NCBI RefSeq assembly: GCF_028622115.1
Contig: NZ_CP097263.1
Span: forward strand, 2,170,001 to 2,234,000
Reading direction: 5' to 3'
Source of the DNA: Kutzneria chonburiensis
GTDB lineage: Bacteria > Actinomycetota > Actinomycetes > Mycobacteriales > Pseudonocardiaceae
DNA: 64,000 nt
Shown: piece by piece, positions 1 to 8,855 of the stretch
Numbering within the stretch: position 1 is the first letter of the stretch
Layout of the letters: each line of letters opens with the position of its first letter
Made by a program: the position numbers and the translations under genes
The notes under the pieces: model-generated
Database searches by the model: none
Told to the model about the DNA's origin: nothing
What the model saw: the letters and a program-made list of their open reading frames with translations, nothing else

Positions 1-368
1 ACGGCGGCGGCGAGGCCGTCGAGGCTCTGTTCGACATCGCAGCCGACGTTGGCCTTGTTGTGTGACGGTGAAACGGACAGCACGTACTGAATCTGCCGCA
101 CGCCGGCCTCAACCGCCAGCCGAGCACCTGTCACATTCGGCACGAGCACCCAGCAGCGATCCAACTCCGAGCTGTCCAGCGCGGCAACGACGTCCACCGT
201 GTCGGCCATCGTCGGCACGCGCCGCACGACCGCGCCGATCTCCAACGTCGGCAGGCCACACGACAGCAGGAATCGCACGAGGTCGACCTTGTCGGCGGTC
301 GGCAGGAGCGTGGACACCAGCTGCAAGCCGTCCCGCAATGTCACATCCCGCACCAAGACGTCGTTCAC
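1..368 (-). CDS. HMG-CoA lyase family protein, partial (left edge)
   Basis: Only about the first 122 residues are in the window. The frame starts at a GTG that overlaps the stop of the upstream CoA-transferase by 4 bases (GTGA), which fixes the start and implies translational coupling. Residues 7-16 read RDVTLRDGLQ, the N-terminal signature of DRE-TIM metallolyases; in 3-hydroxy-3-methylglutaryl-CoA lyases the Arg and Asp of this motif bind substrate and metal. The rest fits the start of a TIM barrel. The known family reaction is cleavage of HMG-CoA, or a related 3-hydroxy-3-methyl acyl-CoA, to acetyl-CoA plus a ketoacid. Pairing with a CoA-transferase suggests that the transferase makes the thioester and the lyase cuts it. 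Homocitrate or isopropylmalate synthases share the fold, but the pairing favours a lyase. The missing C-terminus prevents a firmer call. Confidence 0.75.
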   Translation of the reverse strand, partial: MNDVLVRDVTLRDGLQLVSTLLPTADKVDLVRFLLSCGLPTLEIGAVVRRVPTMADTVDVVAALDSSELDRCWVLVPNVTGARLAVEAGVRQIQYVLSVSPSHNKANVGCDVEQSLDGLAAA

Positions 369-1531
369 AGCACCTCCTCGGCGTAGAGACCGTCGATCTG
401 GTCGGCGGTGAAATCGAGCAGCCCGCCCAGCACCTCACGAGTGTGCGCACCGAGATCCGGCCCCAGCGAACGGATCTCGGCCGTCTCGTCGTCGATCCTC
501 GGCACCACACCGGGGAACCCGACGGGCGAGTCGAGCCCGGGCACGTCGAACCGCTGCACCATGCCGCGCGCCCGGTACTGCGGGTCGCGCGCGATGTCCG
601 ACGCCTGGTAGATCCGCCCGGCCGGCACACCCGCGTCCTCCAGCGCGTTCAGCACGAACGCGATGTCGTGCTGCCGGGTCCACTGGCCGATGGCGAAGTC
701 GAGCTCGTCGCGACGGGCCCAGCGGCCGTCGTTGCTGGCCAGCAGCGGGTCGTCGGCCAGGTCCGGCCGGCCGATCACGCCCATGAACCGCCGGAAGATC
801 GAATCCCCGTTGCCGGCGATGATGACCGTGCCGTCGGCGCAGGCATAGGCGTTGCTCGGCGCGACGCCCTCCATGCGGCCGCCGAGGCGTTCCCGCCGCA
901 CGCCGAAAGCCTCGTAGTCCGGCAGCAACGACTCAGTCAGGCTGAACACCGCCTCGTGCAGCGCGACGTCCACGGTGCCGCCTTCCTTGCGTAGCAAGCA
1001 CATCACCGCCCCGATCACGGCGTACAGGCCGGCCACCGAGTCGGCCAGGCTGACGCCCGTACGAGCCGGCAGCCGGTCGGCGTCACCGGTCAGCTCGCGC
1101 AGGCCGCCGACCGCCTCGGCGATCGCGCCGAAGCCCGGCCGGTCGCGGTACGGGCCGTTCTGGCCGTAGGCGGAGATCCGCACCAGCACGATGTCCGGCT
1201 TCACCGCCTTGAGGTCGTCCGGTCCGAGTCCCCAGCGCTCCAGCGTGCCCGGCCGGAAGTTCTCCAGCACCACGTCGCACTGCGCGGCCAGCTCCAGCGC
1301 GATCTTGCGGCCCACGTCGCTGCGCAGGTCCACCGTGACGGATCGCTTGCCGCGGTTGATGGTCCGGTACAGCAGCGAGGTGTCGCCGTCGACCAGCCGC
1401 CACCGCCGCAGCTCGTCGCCGCCGGCCGGCCGCTCCACCTTGATCACGTCGGCGCCGAAGTCGGCCAGCAGCCGGCCGGCGGTCGGCGCCGCGATGTAGT
1501 TGCCCAGCTCCAGCACCCGGATACCGCTCAT
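365..1531 (-). CDS. CaiB/BaiF family (class III) CoA-transferase
   Basis: A 388-residue protein of usual family length. The start MSGIRVLELG is the standard N-terminus of class III CoA-transferases; longer frames upstream run through the intergenic palindrome and look non-coding. Landmarks are ADFGADVIKVE (residues 23-33), NRGKRSV (59-65) and ENFRPG (90-95). Family members move CoA between carboxylic acids through an enzyme-bound anhydride on a conserved Asp. In the matching segment here, PGFGAIAEA (132-140), Gly135 seems to sit where many members have that Asp, so catalytic detail is uncertain. The gene is upstream of and overlaps an HMG-CoA lyase-like gene, and is divergent from an MFS carrier. 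A short-chain dicarboxylate such as 3-hydroxy-3-methylglutarate would be a consistent substrate (inference). Confidence 0.9.
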   Translation of the reverse strand: MSGIRVLELGNYIAAPTAGRLLADFGADVIKVERPAGGDELRRWRLVDGDTSLLYRTINRGKRSVTVDLRSDVGRKIALELAAQCDVVLENFRPGTLERWGLGPDDLKAVKPDIVLVRISAYGQNGPYRDRPGFGAIAEAVGGLRELTGDADRLPARTGVSLADSVAGLYAVIGAVMCLLRKEGGTVDVALHEAVFSLTESLLPDYEAFGVRRERLGGRMEGVAPSNAYACADGTVIIAGNGDSIFRRFMGVIGRPDLADDPLLASNDGRWARRDELDFAIGQWTRQHDIAFVLNALEDAGVPAGRIYQASDIARDPQYRARGMVQRFDVPGLDSPVGFPGVVPRIDDETAEIRSLGPDLGAHTREVLGGLLDFTADQIDGLYAEEVL

Positions 1532-1639
1532 CGGCCCCACGGCCCCACCTCCGTAACCACGATGTGGTGCACTCACCACAATGAAGCTACTCCGCCCTCC
1601 ACCCCCGTGAACTGTCACCTCAATCACCCCGCCCGTTCG

Positions 1640-1696
1640 GTGGCACATGCGCTCCGCACTTGACGTCTGGAGGCAAGTGCGGAGCGCATGTGCCAC
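1640..1696. repeat. long perfect intergenic palindrome, CACATGCG family
   Basis: Two 23-base arms (1640-1662 and 1674-1696) are perfect reverse complements around an 11-base loop. The arm begins GTGGCACATGCGCTCCGC. It lies between two divergent genes, so it is not placed as a simple terminator. Palindromes with the same CACATGCG core occur at 38807-38865 and 42875-42929. Confidence 0.85.
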
Positions 1697-1806
1697 AAGA
1701 GGGGGTGTCCAGGGGTGGGACCGCGGTTGTGAGCCCGGATGAAGAGGTTTACGGTCGCCGTCACTGGGTGGCCAAGTAATCACATCGTGGTGGTTGGAGG
1801 CGTCAA

Positions 1807-3177
1807 ATGCTCGACGGACGATCGGCCCGGACCCGGGTGGCCCAGCGGTTGGACGACCTACCGGTGACCCGGACCCACGTGCGGGTGGTGCTCGCGGTCG
1901 GCCTCGGGCTGTTCTTCGACATGTACGAGGTGTTCCTCGCCGGCACCGTCAGCACTGCCCTCACCTCGAAGTTCGGCCTGTCCGGCAGTGGACTCGCACT
2001 CGTGCTGGCCTCGGCCTTCCTCGGCATGTTCGTCGGCGCGTTCTTCGTGTCCCGGCTGGCCGACAAGCTCGGCCGCCGCCGGCTGTTCCTGTTCAGCCTG
2101 CTCTGGTACTCCCTGTTCTCGCTGCTCGGCGCGTTCAGCCCGAACGCGGTGATCGTCGTGGTCTGCCGCTTCCTGGCCGGCATCGGCGTCGGTGCGGAGT
2201 ACCCGGTCTCGGACACGTACCTGAGCGACGTGCTGCCGGCCAGTTCCCGCGGCCGGCTCGCCGCCTGGGCGTACACCTGCTCCTTCCTGGCCGTGCCGGT
2301 GCTGGGCTTCCTGTCCCTCGGCCTGGCCACGAAGGCCCCGCTGGGCATCGACGGCTGGCGCTGGCTGCTGGCCATCGGCGCGGCCGGCGCGATCGGCGTG
2401 CTGGTGCTGCGCCGCCGGCTGCCGGAGTCGCCGCGCTGGCTGGAAAGCGTGGGCCGGTACGACGAGGCCGAGACCGCCTACCAGCAGTTCGCGCAGGCCC
2501 AGCCGCTGCGCCGGCAGCCGAGCCCGTCGCCGTTCACGGCGACCAAGGCCGCCGAACCGGGCCAGCCGCTGACCACCGCCGCACTGGCCAAGCAGCCCTA
2601 CCGCGGCCGGATGGTCATGCTCGGCGCGTTCCACCTGCTCCAGACCTTCGGCTACTACGGCTTCGGCACGCTCGCCGTGCTCGTGCTGGCCACGCGTGGC
2701 TTCACCGTGCAGCATTCGCTGCTGTACACCGCGCTGTCGTTCCTCGGCTACCCGATCGGCTCGCTGCTGTCGGTGCCGCTGATCCACCGGGTCGAGCGCA
2801 AGTTCCTGGTGATCGGTTCGGTGCTCGCGATGGCCGTGGTCGGCATCCTCTTCGCCACGGCCGGCTCGCCCGCGCTCATCGTGGCCGCCGGCTTCGCGTT
2901 CACTGCCGTCAGCAACATCTTCTCCAACGCGTACCACATCTATCAGGCCGAGATCTTCCCCACGGAACTGCGTGCGTCGGCCACCGGCTGGACGTACTCG
3001 CTGTCCCGGCTGGCCACCGGCGCGATGCCGTTCGTGCTGCTGCCGCTGCTGGGCAGTGGCGGTCCGGCCGTCGTGTTCACGGTGGTCGCGGCCGCGCTGG
3101 CACTGGTGGCCGTGGACATCGCGGTGCTCGGTCCGCGGACCTCGGGCCGGTCGGTGGAGGCGATCAATCCTCGCTGA
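1807..3177 (+). CDS. MFS transporter, metabolite:H+ symporter type
   Basis: A 456-residue integral membrane protein with about 12 hydrophobic segments. The family signatures of sugar/organic-acid symporters are visible: the loop 2-3 motif RLADKLGRRR near residues 82-91, GAEYPV near 135-140 in helix 4, and PESPRW near 215-220 after helix 6. The start ATG follows TGGAGG. The first 25 residues are hydrophilic and cytoplasmic. The gene is divergent from the CoA-transferase/lyase pair, with a large palindrome between them, so it may import the acid those enzymes degrade (inference). It is followed 19 bp later by a SARP-type regulator on the same strand, which could regulate the locus. The substrate cannot be read from sequence. 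Confidence 0.9.
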   Translation: MLDGRSARTRVAQRLDDLPVTRTHVRVVLAVGLGLFFDMYEVFLAGTVSTALTSKFGLSGSGLALVLASAFLGMFVGAFFVSRLADKLGRRRLFLFSLLWYSLFSLLGAFSPNAVIVVVCRFLAGIGVGAEYPVSDTYLSDVLPASSRGRLAAWAYTCSFLAVPVLGFLSLGLATKAPLGIDGWRWLLAIGAAGAIGVLVLRRRLPESPRWLESVGRYDEAETAYQQFAQAQPLRRQPSPSPFTATKAAEPGQPLTTAALAKQPYRGRMVMLGAFHLLQTFGYYGFGTLAVLVLATRGFTVQHSLLYTALSFLGYPIGSLLSVPLIHRVERKFLVIGSVLAMAVVGILFATAGSPALIVAAGFAFTAVSNIFSNAYHIYQAEIFPTELRASATGWTYSLSRLATGAMPFVLLPLLGSGGPAVVFTVVAAALALVAVDIAVLGPRTSGRSVEAINPR

Positions 3178-3196
3178 GGTGTGGTAAACGGACAGT

Positions 3197-6100
3197 GTGC
3201 AGATCCGGGTGCTGGGCACGGTCGAAGCCCAAGTCGGCGACGAGCTCGTGGCGCTCGGACCGCGGCAGCGACGGCTGGTGCTCGGCGTGCTGGCCTGGGA
3301 AGCCAACCGGGTGGTGACGGTCGACCGGCTGATCGTCCTGGTCTGGCCCGACGACCCGCCGCGCTCCGCGGCCCATGCGGTCCGCGTGGCGGTGTCCGAC
3401 CTGCGGGCGCGGCTGCCCGTGGACATCGAGACGCACGGGACCGGCTACCTGCTGCGCTGTGACCCGCTCATGGTCGACGTGCACCGGTTCCTTTCCCTGG
3501 TTGCGCAGGCCCGCAAGACCGCCGACGACCGGGCGCGGCTCGGGCTGCTGGACGAGGCGCTGGGCCTGTGGCGGGGCCCGGTGCTGGCCGACGTCGCCTC
3601 GGATCGCACCCGCGACCTGCTCGCTTCCGGCGTCGAGGAGACGCGCCTGGTGGCCGTTGAGGACCGGGTCGAGGCGTTGCTCGGTCTCGGCGGGCATCGG
3701 GACGTCGTCGAGGAGCTGCTGGGCCTCGTCGACCTCCACCCGACCCGGGAGCGGCTGGTCGGGCAGCTGATGCTGGCGCTCTACCGCAGCGGCCGGGCCG
3801 GCCAGGCCTTGGACGTCTTCCGGCGCACGCGGGCGTATCTGGCCGACGAGCTGGGCATCGATCCCGGTGCCGGGCTGCGGCGGCTGGAGCTGGCCATCCT
3901 CCAGAACGACGAGGAGCTGGACCTGCCGGTCGTGTCCACGGCCCTGGTCGGCCGGCGGCACGAGCTGGCCATGCTGGGGGAGTGGCGGGCCAAGGCCCTG
4001 TCGGGCCGGACGACGGTCGTGCTGCTGGAAGGCGCCGCCGGCATCGGCAAGAGCACGCTGTTGGACGAATTCTCGCGTGGCATCAGGGTTTTGCGGGGTC
4101 AGGGCGTGGCCGAGGAGGGTGCGCCGGCGTACTGGCCGTGGCGGCAGGTCTTCCGGCAGTGGCTGGCCGAGACCGATGCCGGTGTGGCCGCCGAGGTGCT
4201 GGGCGAGGCGGCCGACAAGATCGGCCGGATCGTGCCGGAGCTGGGGCGGCCGGCCGACGCGGAACGGTCGGCCGAGGAGCGCTTCGCGCTGTTCGACGAG
4301 GTCACGGCGCTGGTCGGCCGGATGGCCGCCGGCGGGCTGGTGATCGTGCTCGACGACCTGCACTGGGCCGACCCGGCGTCGCTGCTGCTGTTCAGCCACC
4401 TTGCCCGCGGGGCAAGGGATGTTCCGCTGCTGCTCGTCGGGGCGTACCGGCCGTACGAGTTGCGGCAGGCCCGCGACACCCTGGCCGAGATCACCCGGCT
4501 CGGCGGGGCGATCCGCCTCGAGCTGCCCGGGCTCTCGGCCGACGAGGTCGCCTTGCAGCTGACCGCCGAGCTCGGCCGCCCCTGCGAACCAGCCGAGGCC
4601 GCGGTGATCACCACCCGAACCGGCGGGAACCCGTTGTTCGTCCGGGAAATCGGCCGGCTCCGGCGCGCCGATCCACGGGCGTCGATCAGCGAGGTGCCGA
4701 CCGGCGCCCGGGACGCGATCCGCCAGTACCTCAGCGTGCTCTCCCGCCTTGTCGAGCACTGCTCGCCACGGCCGCGGTGCTCTCGGTGGACATCGACCCG
4801 GTGACGGTCGCGGCGGTTTCCGGCGTCACCGTCGAGGACACGCTGACCGAGCTGGACGAGGCCGTCGCGATAGCCGCGGTGCTGCCCGGGTTCCGCTTCG
4901 CCCACGACCTCGTGCGCGACAGCCTCATGCTCGACCTGGCCCCGACCGACCGGGCCCGCATCCACCTCCGCGCCGCCGAGCACTTCGAGGCCCGCGACGG
5001 CCATCCGGCCCAGATCGCCCACCACCGCCTGGCCGCCCTGCCGCTGGGCGATCCCTTGGCGGCGTCGAGGGCCGCCGCCGCGGCAGCCGAGGAATCGTTG
5101 CGCCAGTTCGCCTATGAAGACGCCGCCCGGCTGTTCGACCAGGCCCTGTCCGCGCTCGGCCGGCCCGACGGCGAGCTGCTGATCGGCAAGGCGGTCGCCC
5201 AGTACCTGGCCAACGACATCCCGTTGGCCCAGCGGACCAGTGAGCAGGCAGCGGAACTGGCCCGCCGCACCAGCGACCCCGTCACGCTGGCGCGGGCCGC
5301 GCTCGTGATGCCGGAGCAGGCCGACCCCATCTGGTTGCGTACGATCAAGCCGTGGTGCGAGCAGGCCCTGGCCGAGCTCCCGGCCGAGGACAGCGTGCTG
5401 CGGTCGAGACTGCTGGCGATGCGCGCGGTCATCGAGGTCACGGACTACGCCGCCGATGAGGCCATGCGCACCAGCAGTGCCGCGCTGGCCATGGCCGAAC
5501 GGCTCGACGACCCCACGACCCTGATCGAAGCCCTGCGGGCGCACAAGCACGCCCACTCCGGTCCCGCCGGCGCCGAGGTGCGGCTCGAACTCGGCCGCCG
5601 GGCCGTTGCGCTGACCGTCCGGGCCGGTGATGCGGCGGCGTGTTGGGGGCACCTGTGGAGGTACGACGCGTTCATGCAGCTCGGCCGCGTGCACGAGGCC
5701 GAAGGCGAGCTCGATCTGTGCGAGCGAGTGGCCACTCGGCTCAATTGGCAGCTGGTGCGCTGGCACCTGTGCCTCGGCCGGGCCGCGATCGCCCAGGGGC
5801 AGGGCCGGTTCGCCGACGCCGACGCCCAGCTCGACCGGGCGAGCCGGCTGGCCGACCGCGGCGACAACCCACACGCCCACGCCGGCACCGAGATCACCCG
5901 GGCCTACTACACGGCGGCGTCCAGCAACCAGGTCGGCGACGCCGTGGCCGCCATCGTCCGCGGCTTCGGCTCGTCGCTGATGACCCGGTTCACGCTGGCC
6001 GGTCTCTACAGCCTGATCGGCGACCTCGACCGGGCGCGGGCGCAGTTCGACACCTGGCCGCCGATCGCCGAGGCCCAGGTGCAGGAGTGGTACCGGCTCT

Positions 6101-6495
6101 CCGTCTACGGCGGGTACGCCCAGGTGGGCGCCGCCCTCGGTGACACGGTGGCCTGCGCCGGCGCGTACGAGCGCCTGCTGCCGTACGCCGCGCTGCACAT
6201 GACCACCGGCTCCAACGCCGTGATCACCGGCGGTTCCGTGCACTTCTACCTCGGGCTCGCCGCCGCCTGCTGCGGCCGGACGTCCGTCGCCGCCGACCAC
6301 TTCCGCGCCGCCAACACCTCCAACGCCGCCGCCGGTCTTGTGCCGCATATCGCCCAGGGTCACTTCCAGCTCGCCCTCGTGCTCCCTCGCGCCGAGGCCC
6401 TCGCCCACGCCCGGGAGGCCCACGCCATCGCCGTCCGCCTCGGCATGTCCCGGCTCAGCGCCCGTACCCAGGAGCTGCTCACCTCTTATGTCTGA
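3197..6495 (+). CDS. AfsR/SARP-type regulator with ATPase and helical repeats, frame broken near 4745
   Basis: The first frame (3197-4804) holds an OmpR-like winged helix (MQIRVLGTVEAQ start), a bacterial transcriptional activation domain to about residue 240, then an AAA/STAND ATPase: Walker A GAAGIGKST near 280 and Walker B VIVLDDLHWADP near 380. The second frame continues the same protein from about 4747 (RALLATAAVL onward) as a TPR-like helical region to 6495. The break is repaired by one extra C in the CCC run at 4743-4745, giving a 1099-residue protein of normal architecture. Such proteins activate antibiotic or catabolic genes after nucleotide binding. No Shine-Dalgarno sequence precedes the GTG. 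The gene overlaps the next gene by 8 bases. Its target may be the adjacent MFS gene, but that is inference. Confidence 0.85.
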
Positions 6496-7315
6496 CTTGC
6501 TCGACGTCGCCGCCGCCGTGCTGCCCGGCCAGTCCCTCCGCGGCGCTTTCGTCTCCCAGGGCGGTTCTCACCACGCCGTGGTGATCCCCGACGTCGCCGT
6601 CGTCCGCATCGCCCGCAAGCCCACCGCCGTGTCGTTGTTGCCTCGGCGCACGGAGTTGTTGCGGCGCTTGGCTCTCATGGACCTACCCTTCGCCGTCCCC
6701 ACGCCGTTGACCGATGTCGTCTCGATCTCCGGCTACACAGCCGTTGCCCTCTCCTGGCTGCCCGGAACCGCCTTGCCCCGTGGCACCGCCGTCGACCCCG
6801 CTTCGTTGGCCGGACTGTTGGATGCGTTGCGGGGCATAGACCTCGCCGACCTGGACGGCCTGCTCGGCGAGCCCCACGAGTACGCCGGCGGTTCCCGATG
6901 GCCTTCGCTCATGCTCGACGAGGTCATCCCTCGCCTGCCCTCTTCCGTCCGCCCCGACGCCCGTCGTCGCATCTCAGCCGCTTTGGCTCTGCCTCCCGTC
7001 ACGCCTTCCCTCGTGCACAACGACCTGGCCGGCGAGAACATGCACTGGTCGCCCGATCACCGTCTGATCGGCGTGCTCGACTGGGACCTCGCCCAGCCCT
7101 TCGACCCCGCCATCGACGTCGCCTGCCTGGGTTGGTACGGCTGGCCCACCATCGCCGCGGCGGTGCCTTCGTCCACTATGGACCGCGCCAGGGTCTGGTA
7201 CCGCACCTTCGGTCTCGAGCAGGTCGCCTTCGCCGTCCTCAACGGCGAGTCGCCCGCGTCCATCGCCCAGCGCTGCACCACCGCCGCCGCTTGGCTCGAG
7301 CGCACCGCCTCCTAA
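6488..7315 (+). CDS. Aminoglycoside phosphotransferase (APH)-family kinase
   Basis: A 275-residue protein. The ATG lies inside the 3' end of the preceding regulator, an 8-base overlap that indicates coupling. The kinase signature is clear: HNDLAGEN (Brenner loop, catalytic Asp) near residue 177, and LDWDLAQPFDPAIDV near 196-210, whose Asp binds Mg-ATP. A lysine or arginine for ATP binding is expected in VVRIARKP near 40. The family phosphorylates aminoglycosides, homoserine, choline and many other small molecules. Length and motifs suit a general APH-fold kinase, but the substrate is not identifiable. Confidence 0.88.
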   Translation: MSDLLDVAAAVLPGQSLRGAFVSQGGSHHAVVIPDVAVVRIARKPTAVSLLPRRTELLRRLALMDLPFAVPTPLTDVVSISGYTAVALSWLPGTALPRGTAVDPASLAGLLDALRGIDLADLDGLLGEPHEYAGGSRWPSLMLDEVIPRLPSSVRPDARRRISAALALPPVTPSLVHNDLAGENMHWSPDHRLIGVLDWDLAQPFDPAIDVACLGWYGWPTIAAAVPSSTMDRARVWYRTFGLEQVAFAVLNGESPASIAQRCTTAAAWLERTAS

Positions 7316-7374
7316 TTCGCTTCGCCTACCCACGTCGGCCCGCTACCGTTGCGCCGATACCGAAGGAGGCTGTC

Positions 7375-7609
7375 ATGGACCGCCACGAGATGTCCTTTTG
7401 AGCCGACCAGCAAGCGCCGCAGGGGGTTCCCTCTAGCGAGGCCAGGGTCAAGCGCGGTCACCGCGTCGTCGGCGAGGACACCGAGCTCATCGAGAAGCTT
7501 GGCGGCAACGACCCTTGCCCGTGCGGTTCCGGGCGGCGTTTTCAAGCGCTGCTGCCGTCCGCTCGGCAGGTTCGACGACACGCTGGGCCACTACTACGTC
7601 CACGACTGA
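7375..7609 (+). pseudogene. SEC-C motif protein remnant
   Basis: An ATG with GAAGGAGG upstream starts MDRHEMSF and then hits TGA. The same frame continues to [12 protein letters not shown], the zinc-binding SEC-C motif, then loses frame. The expected KRCC and the tail [11 protein letters not shown] are in another frame, reached by removing one T from the TTTT run near 7543. A premature stop plus a one-base insertion, unlike the C/G losses elsewhere in the window, indicates a decayed gene. SEC-C domains bind zinc and are common C-terminal appendages of SecA and of small uncharacterised proteins. Confidence 0.7.
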
Positions 7610-7623
7610 ATTGAGTCTCCACC

Positions 7624-7887
7624 ATGAACGACACGCAGCCCGGCCTTGACGAGATCGAGGCATGCCTCGCGGCTGTGGTCGAAGGACGCATCAGCCGGGA
7701 TGCGGCTGACCGGTGGGCCGGACGATGGTTCGTCGACGACACGCTCGAATGGGACGAACTGGCGTGGTGGGCGCTGGATCTCCTGTACGGGATCGACATG
7801 CGGACGGGGCCTGGCGCGCAGTACCTGTACGGGGATGACCAAGTGCGGGGATGGCTTGCGGAGTTTCGACGCCGCCGCGCCGAGTGA
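7624..7887 (+). CDS. Small acidic protein of unknown function
   Basis: An 87-residue soluble protein, MNDTQPGLDEIEA at the start. It is rich in Trp (WAGRWF, WDELAWWALDLLYG) and ends in a basic tail EFRRRRAE. No recognised domain. ATG 7624 is 14 bases after the SEC-C remnant, so the two may once have formed a small operon. A strong hairpin follows 10 bases after the stop. Codon use has the high third-position GC expected of a real gene, but function is unknown. Confidence 0.6.
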   Translation: MNDTQPGLDEIEACLAAVVEGRISRDAADRWAGRWFVDDTLEWDELAWWALDLLYGIDMRTGPGAQYLYGDDQVRGWLAEFRRRRAE

Positions 7888-7896
7888 CGCAGCGCT

Positions 7897-7926
7897 GCTC
7901 ACCCCGGCCTGACGGCCGGGGTGAGC
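7897..7926. terminator. bidirectional hairpin terminator between convergent genes
   Basis: Perfect 13-bp stem, GCTCACCCCGGCC (7897-7909) and its complement (7914-7926), with a 4-base TGAC loop. It sits in the 46-bp gap between the 3' ends of a plus-strand and a minus-strand gene, the expected place for a shared terminator. No U-tract is present, as is usual for actinobacteria. Confidence 0.75.
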
Positions 7927-7933
7927 GTGGGGG

Positions 7934-8641
7934 TCACCAGGGCAGGGGACCGTTGGCGTCGAAGTAGCCGCCGGTGGGGCCGTCGGGCCCGATGAGGGCC
8001 AGACCGATGATGACGGCGGCGCCGTCCTCGACGGACTGGTGGCCGGTGTTGTGGTTGAGGTCGGTCTTGGTGAAACCGGGCTCGACGGAGTTGATCCGCA
8101 TGCCGGGGAAGGCCTTGGCGTACTGGACGGTGATCATGTTCAGGGCGGCCTTGGAGGTGGGGTAGGCGACGCCGGGATAGCCGTAGCCCTGGAACGACGG
8201 GTCGCTGAGGCTGGCCAGGGAGGCAAGGCCGCTGCTGACGTTGACGACGACGGGGGCGGACGACTGCTGGAGCAGCGGCAGGAAGGCGTGCAACACCCGG
8301 ACGGGACCGATGACGTTGGTCTCCAAGGTGGTCCGCATGATGTCGCCGGTGTGCTCGCCGGCGCCGAGGACACCGGTGGAGCTCATCTCGGCCTGGATGC
8401 CGGCGTTGTTGATCAGTACGTCGAGCCCGCCGGCCGCGGCGACGACCTCGGCGGCGGCCGCCACGGAGGCGTCGTCGGTGACGTCGAGCTGCACGGGCAT
8501 GGCCCCGACGTCGTTGGCGGCGCGAAGGCCGCGGGCCGCGTCCCGGCTGCCGAGGAAGACCTTGTGCCCGGCGGACACGAGCTGGCGGGCGGTCGCCAGC
8601 CCGAGACCCTTGTTCGCGCCGGTGATCAGGATTGCCGTCAT
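7934..8641 (-). CDS. Short-chain dehydrogenase/reductase (SDR)
   Basis: A 235-residue classical SDR. The Rossmann motif ITGANKGLG is at residues 6-14, NNAG near 82, NVSSG holds the catalytic Ser near 134, and YPTSK provides the Tyr and Lys near 157-161. The start MTAILITG is chosen because the nucleotide motif normally begins within ten residues and GGGAG precedes this ATG. Such enzymes reduce carbonyls or oxidise alcohols with NAD(P)H; the substrate is unknown. It is a single-gene unit, divergent from the beta-helix gene. Confidence 0.9.
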   Translation of the reverse strand: MTAILITGANKGLGLATARQLVSAGHKVFLGSRDAARGLRAANDVGAMPVQLDVTDDASVAAAAEVVAAAGGLDVLINNAGIQAEMSSTGVLGAGEHTGDIMRTTLETNVIGPVRVLHAFLPLLQQSSAPVVVNVSSGLASLASLSDPSFQGYGYPGVAYPTSKAALNMITVQYAKAFPGMRINSVEPGFTKTDLNHNTGHQSVEDGAAVIIGLALIGPDGPTGGYFDANGPLPW

Positions 8642-8774
8642 GGCTCCCGACCGTAGGGGCTGGTGCGCGGTCCAGGTCAACACCCTGCCGCTGGTAGTCC
8701 CGGTCCAGGCCAATCGTCAGATGACTGGTCGCTGGAACCGGTCAAATCGCCGGTGTAACGCGGTGTAAACGTTC

Positions 8775-8803
8775 TTGACATCGGATGTCTTGCTGCCTAG
8801 CGT
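8775..8803 (+). promoter_or_regulatory. vegetative-type promoter for the beta-helix gene
   Basis: TTGACA (8775-8780), exactly 17 bases, then TAGCGT (8798-8803), close to the housekeeping sigma consensus. The start codon is about 45 bases downstream of the predicted transcription start. A tandem direct repeat GGTGTAA (in GGTGTAACGCGGTGTAAACG) lies just upstream of the -35 and could be an activator or repressor site. Confidence 0.6.
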
Positions 8804-8855
8804 GGTGACGCCGCCGCACGTGATTCTCTGGACGACTGGGCGAAAGGCGCTGGTC

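Noticed and set aside
1640-1696. Palindrome as a Rho-independent terminator
   Set aside because: It lies between two divergent genes, where no transcript needs to end, so it is listed as a repeat.
7396-7401. TGA in the SEC-C remnant as a possible selenocysteine codon
   Set aside because: No SECIS-like hairpin directly follows, the site is not a redox motif, and a second lesion is present downstream.
8650-8713. MerR-type promoter upstream of the SDR gene (TTGACC with 19-base spacing to TACGGT)
   Set aside because: Spacing fits, but no clear dyad lies between the boxes and no MerR gene is nearby.
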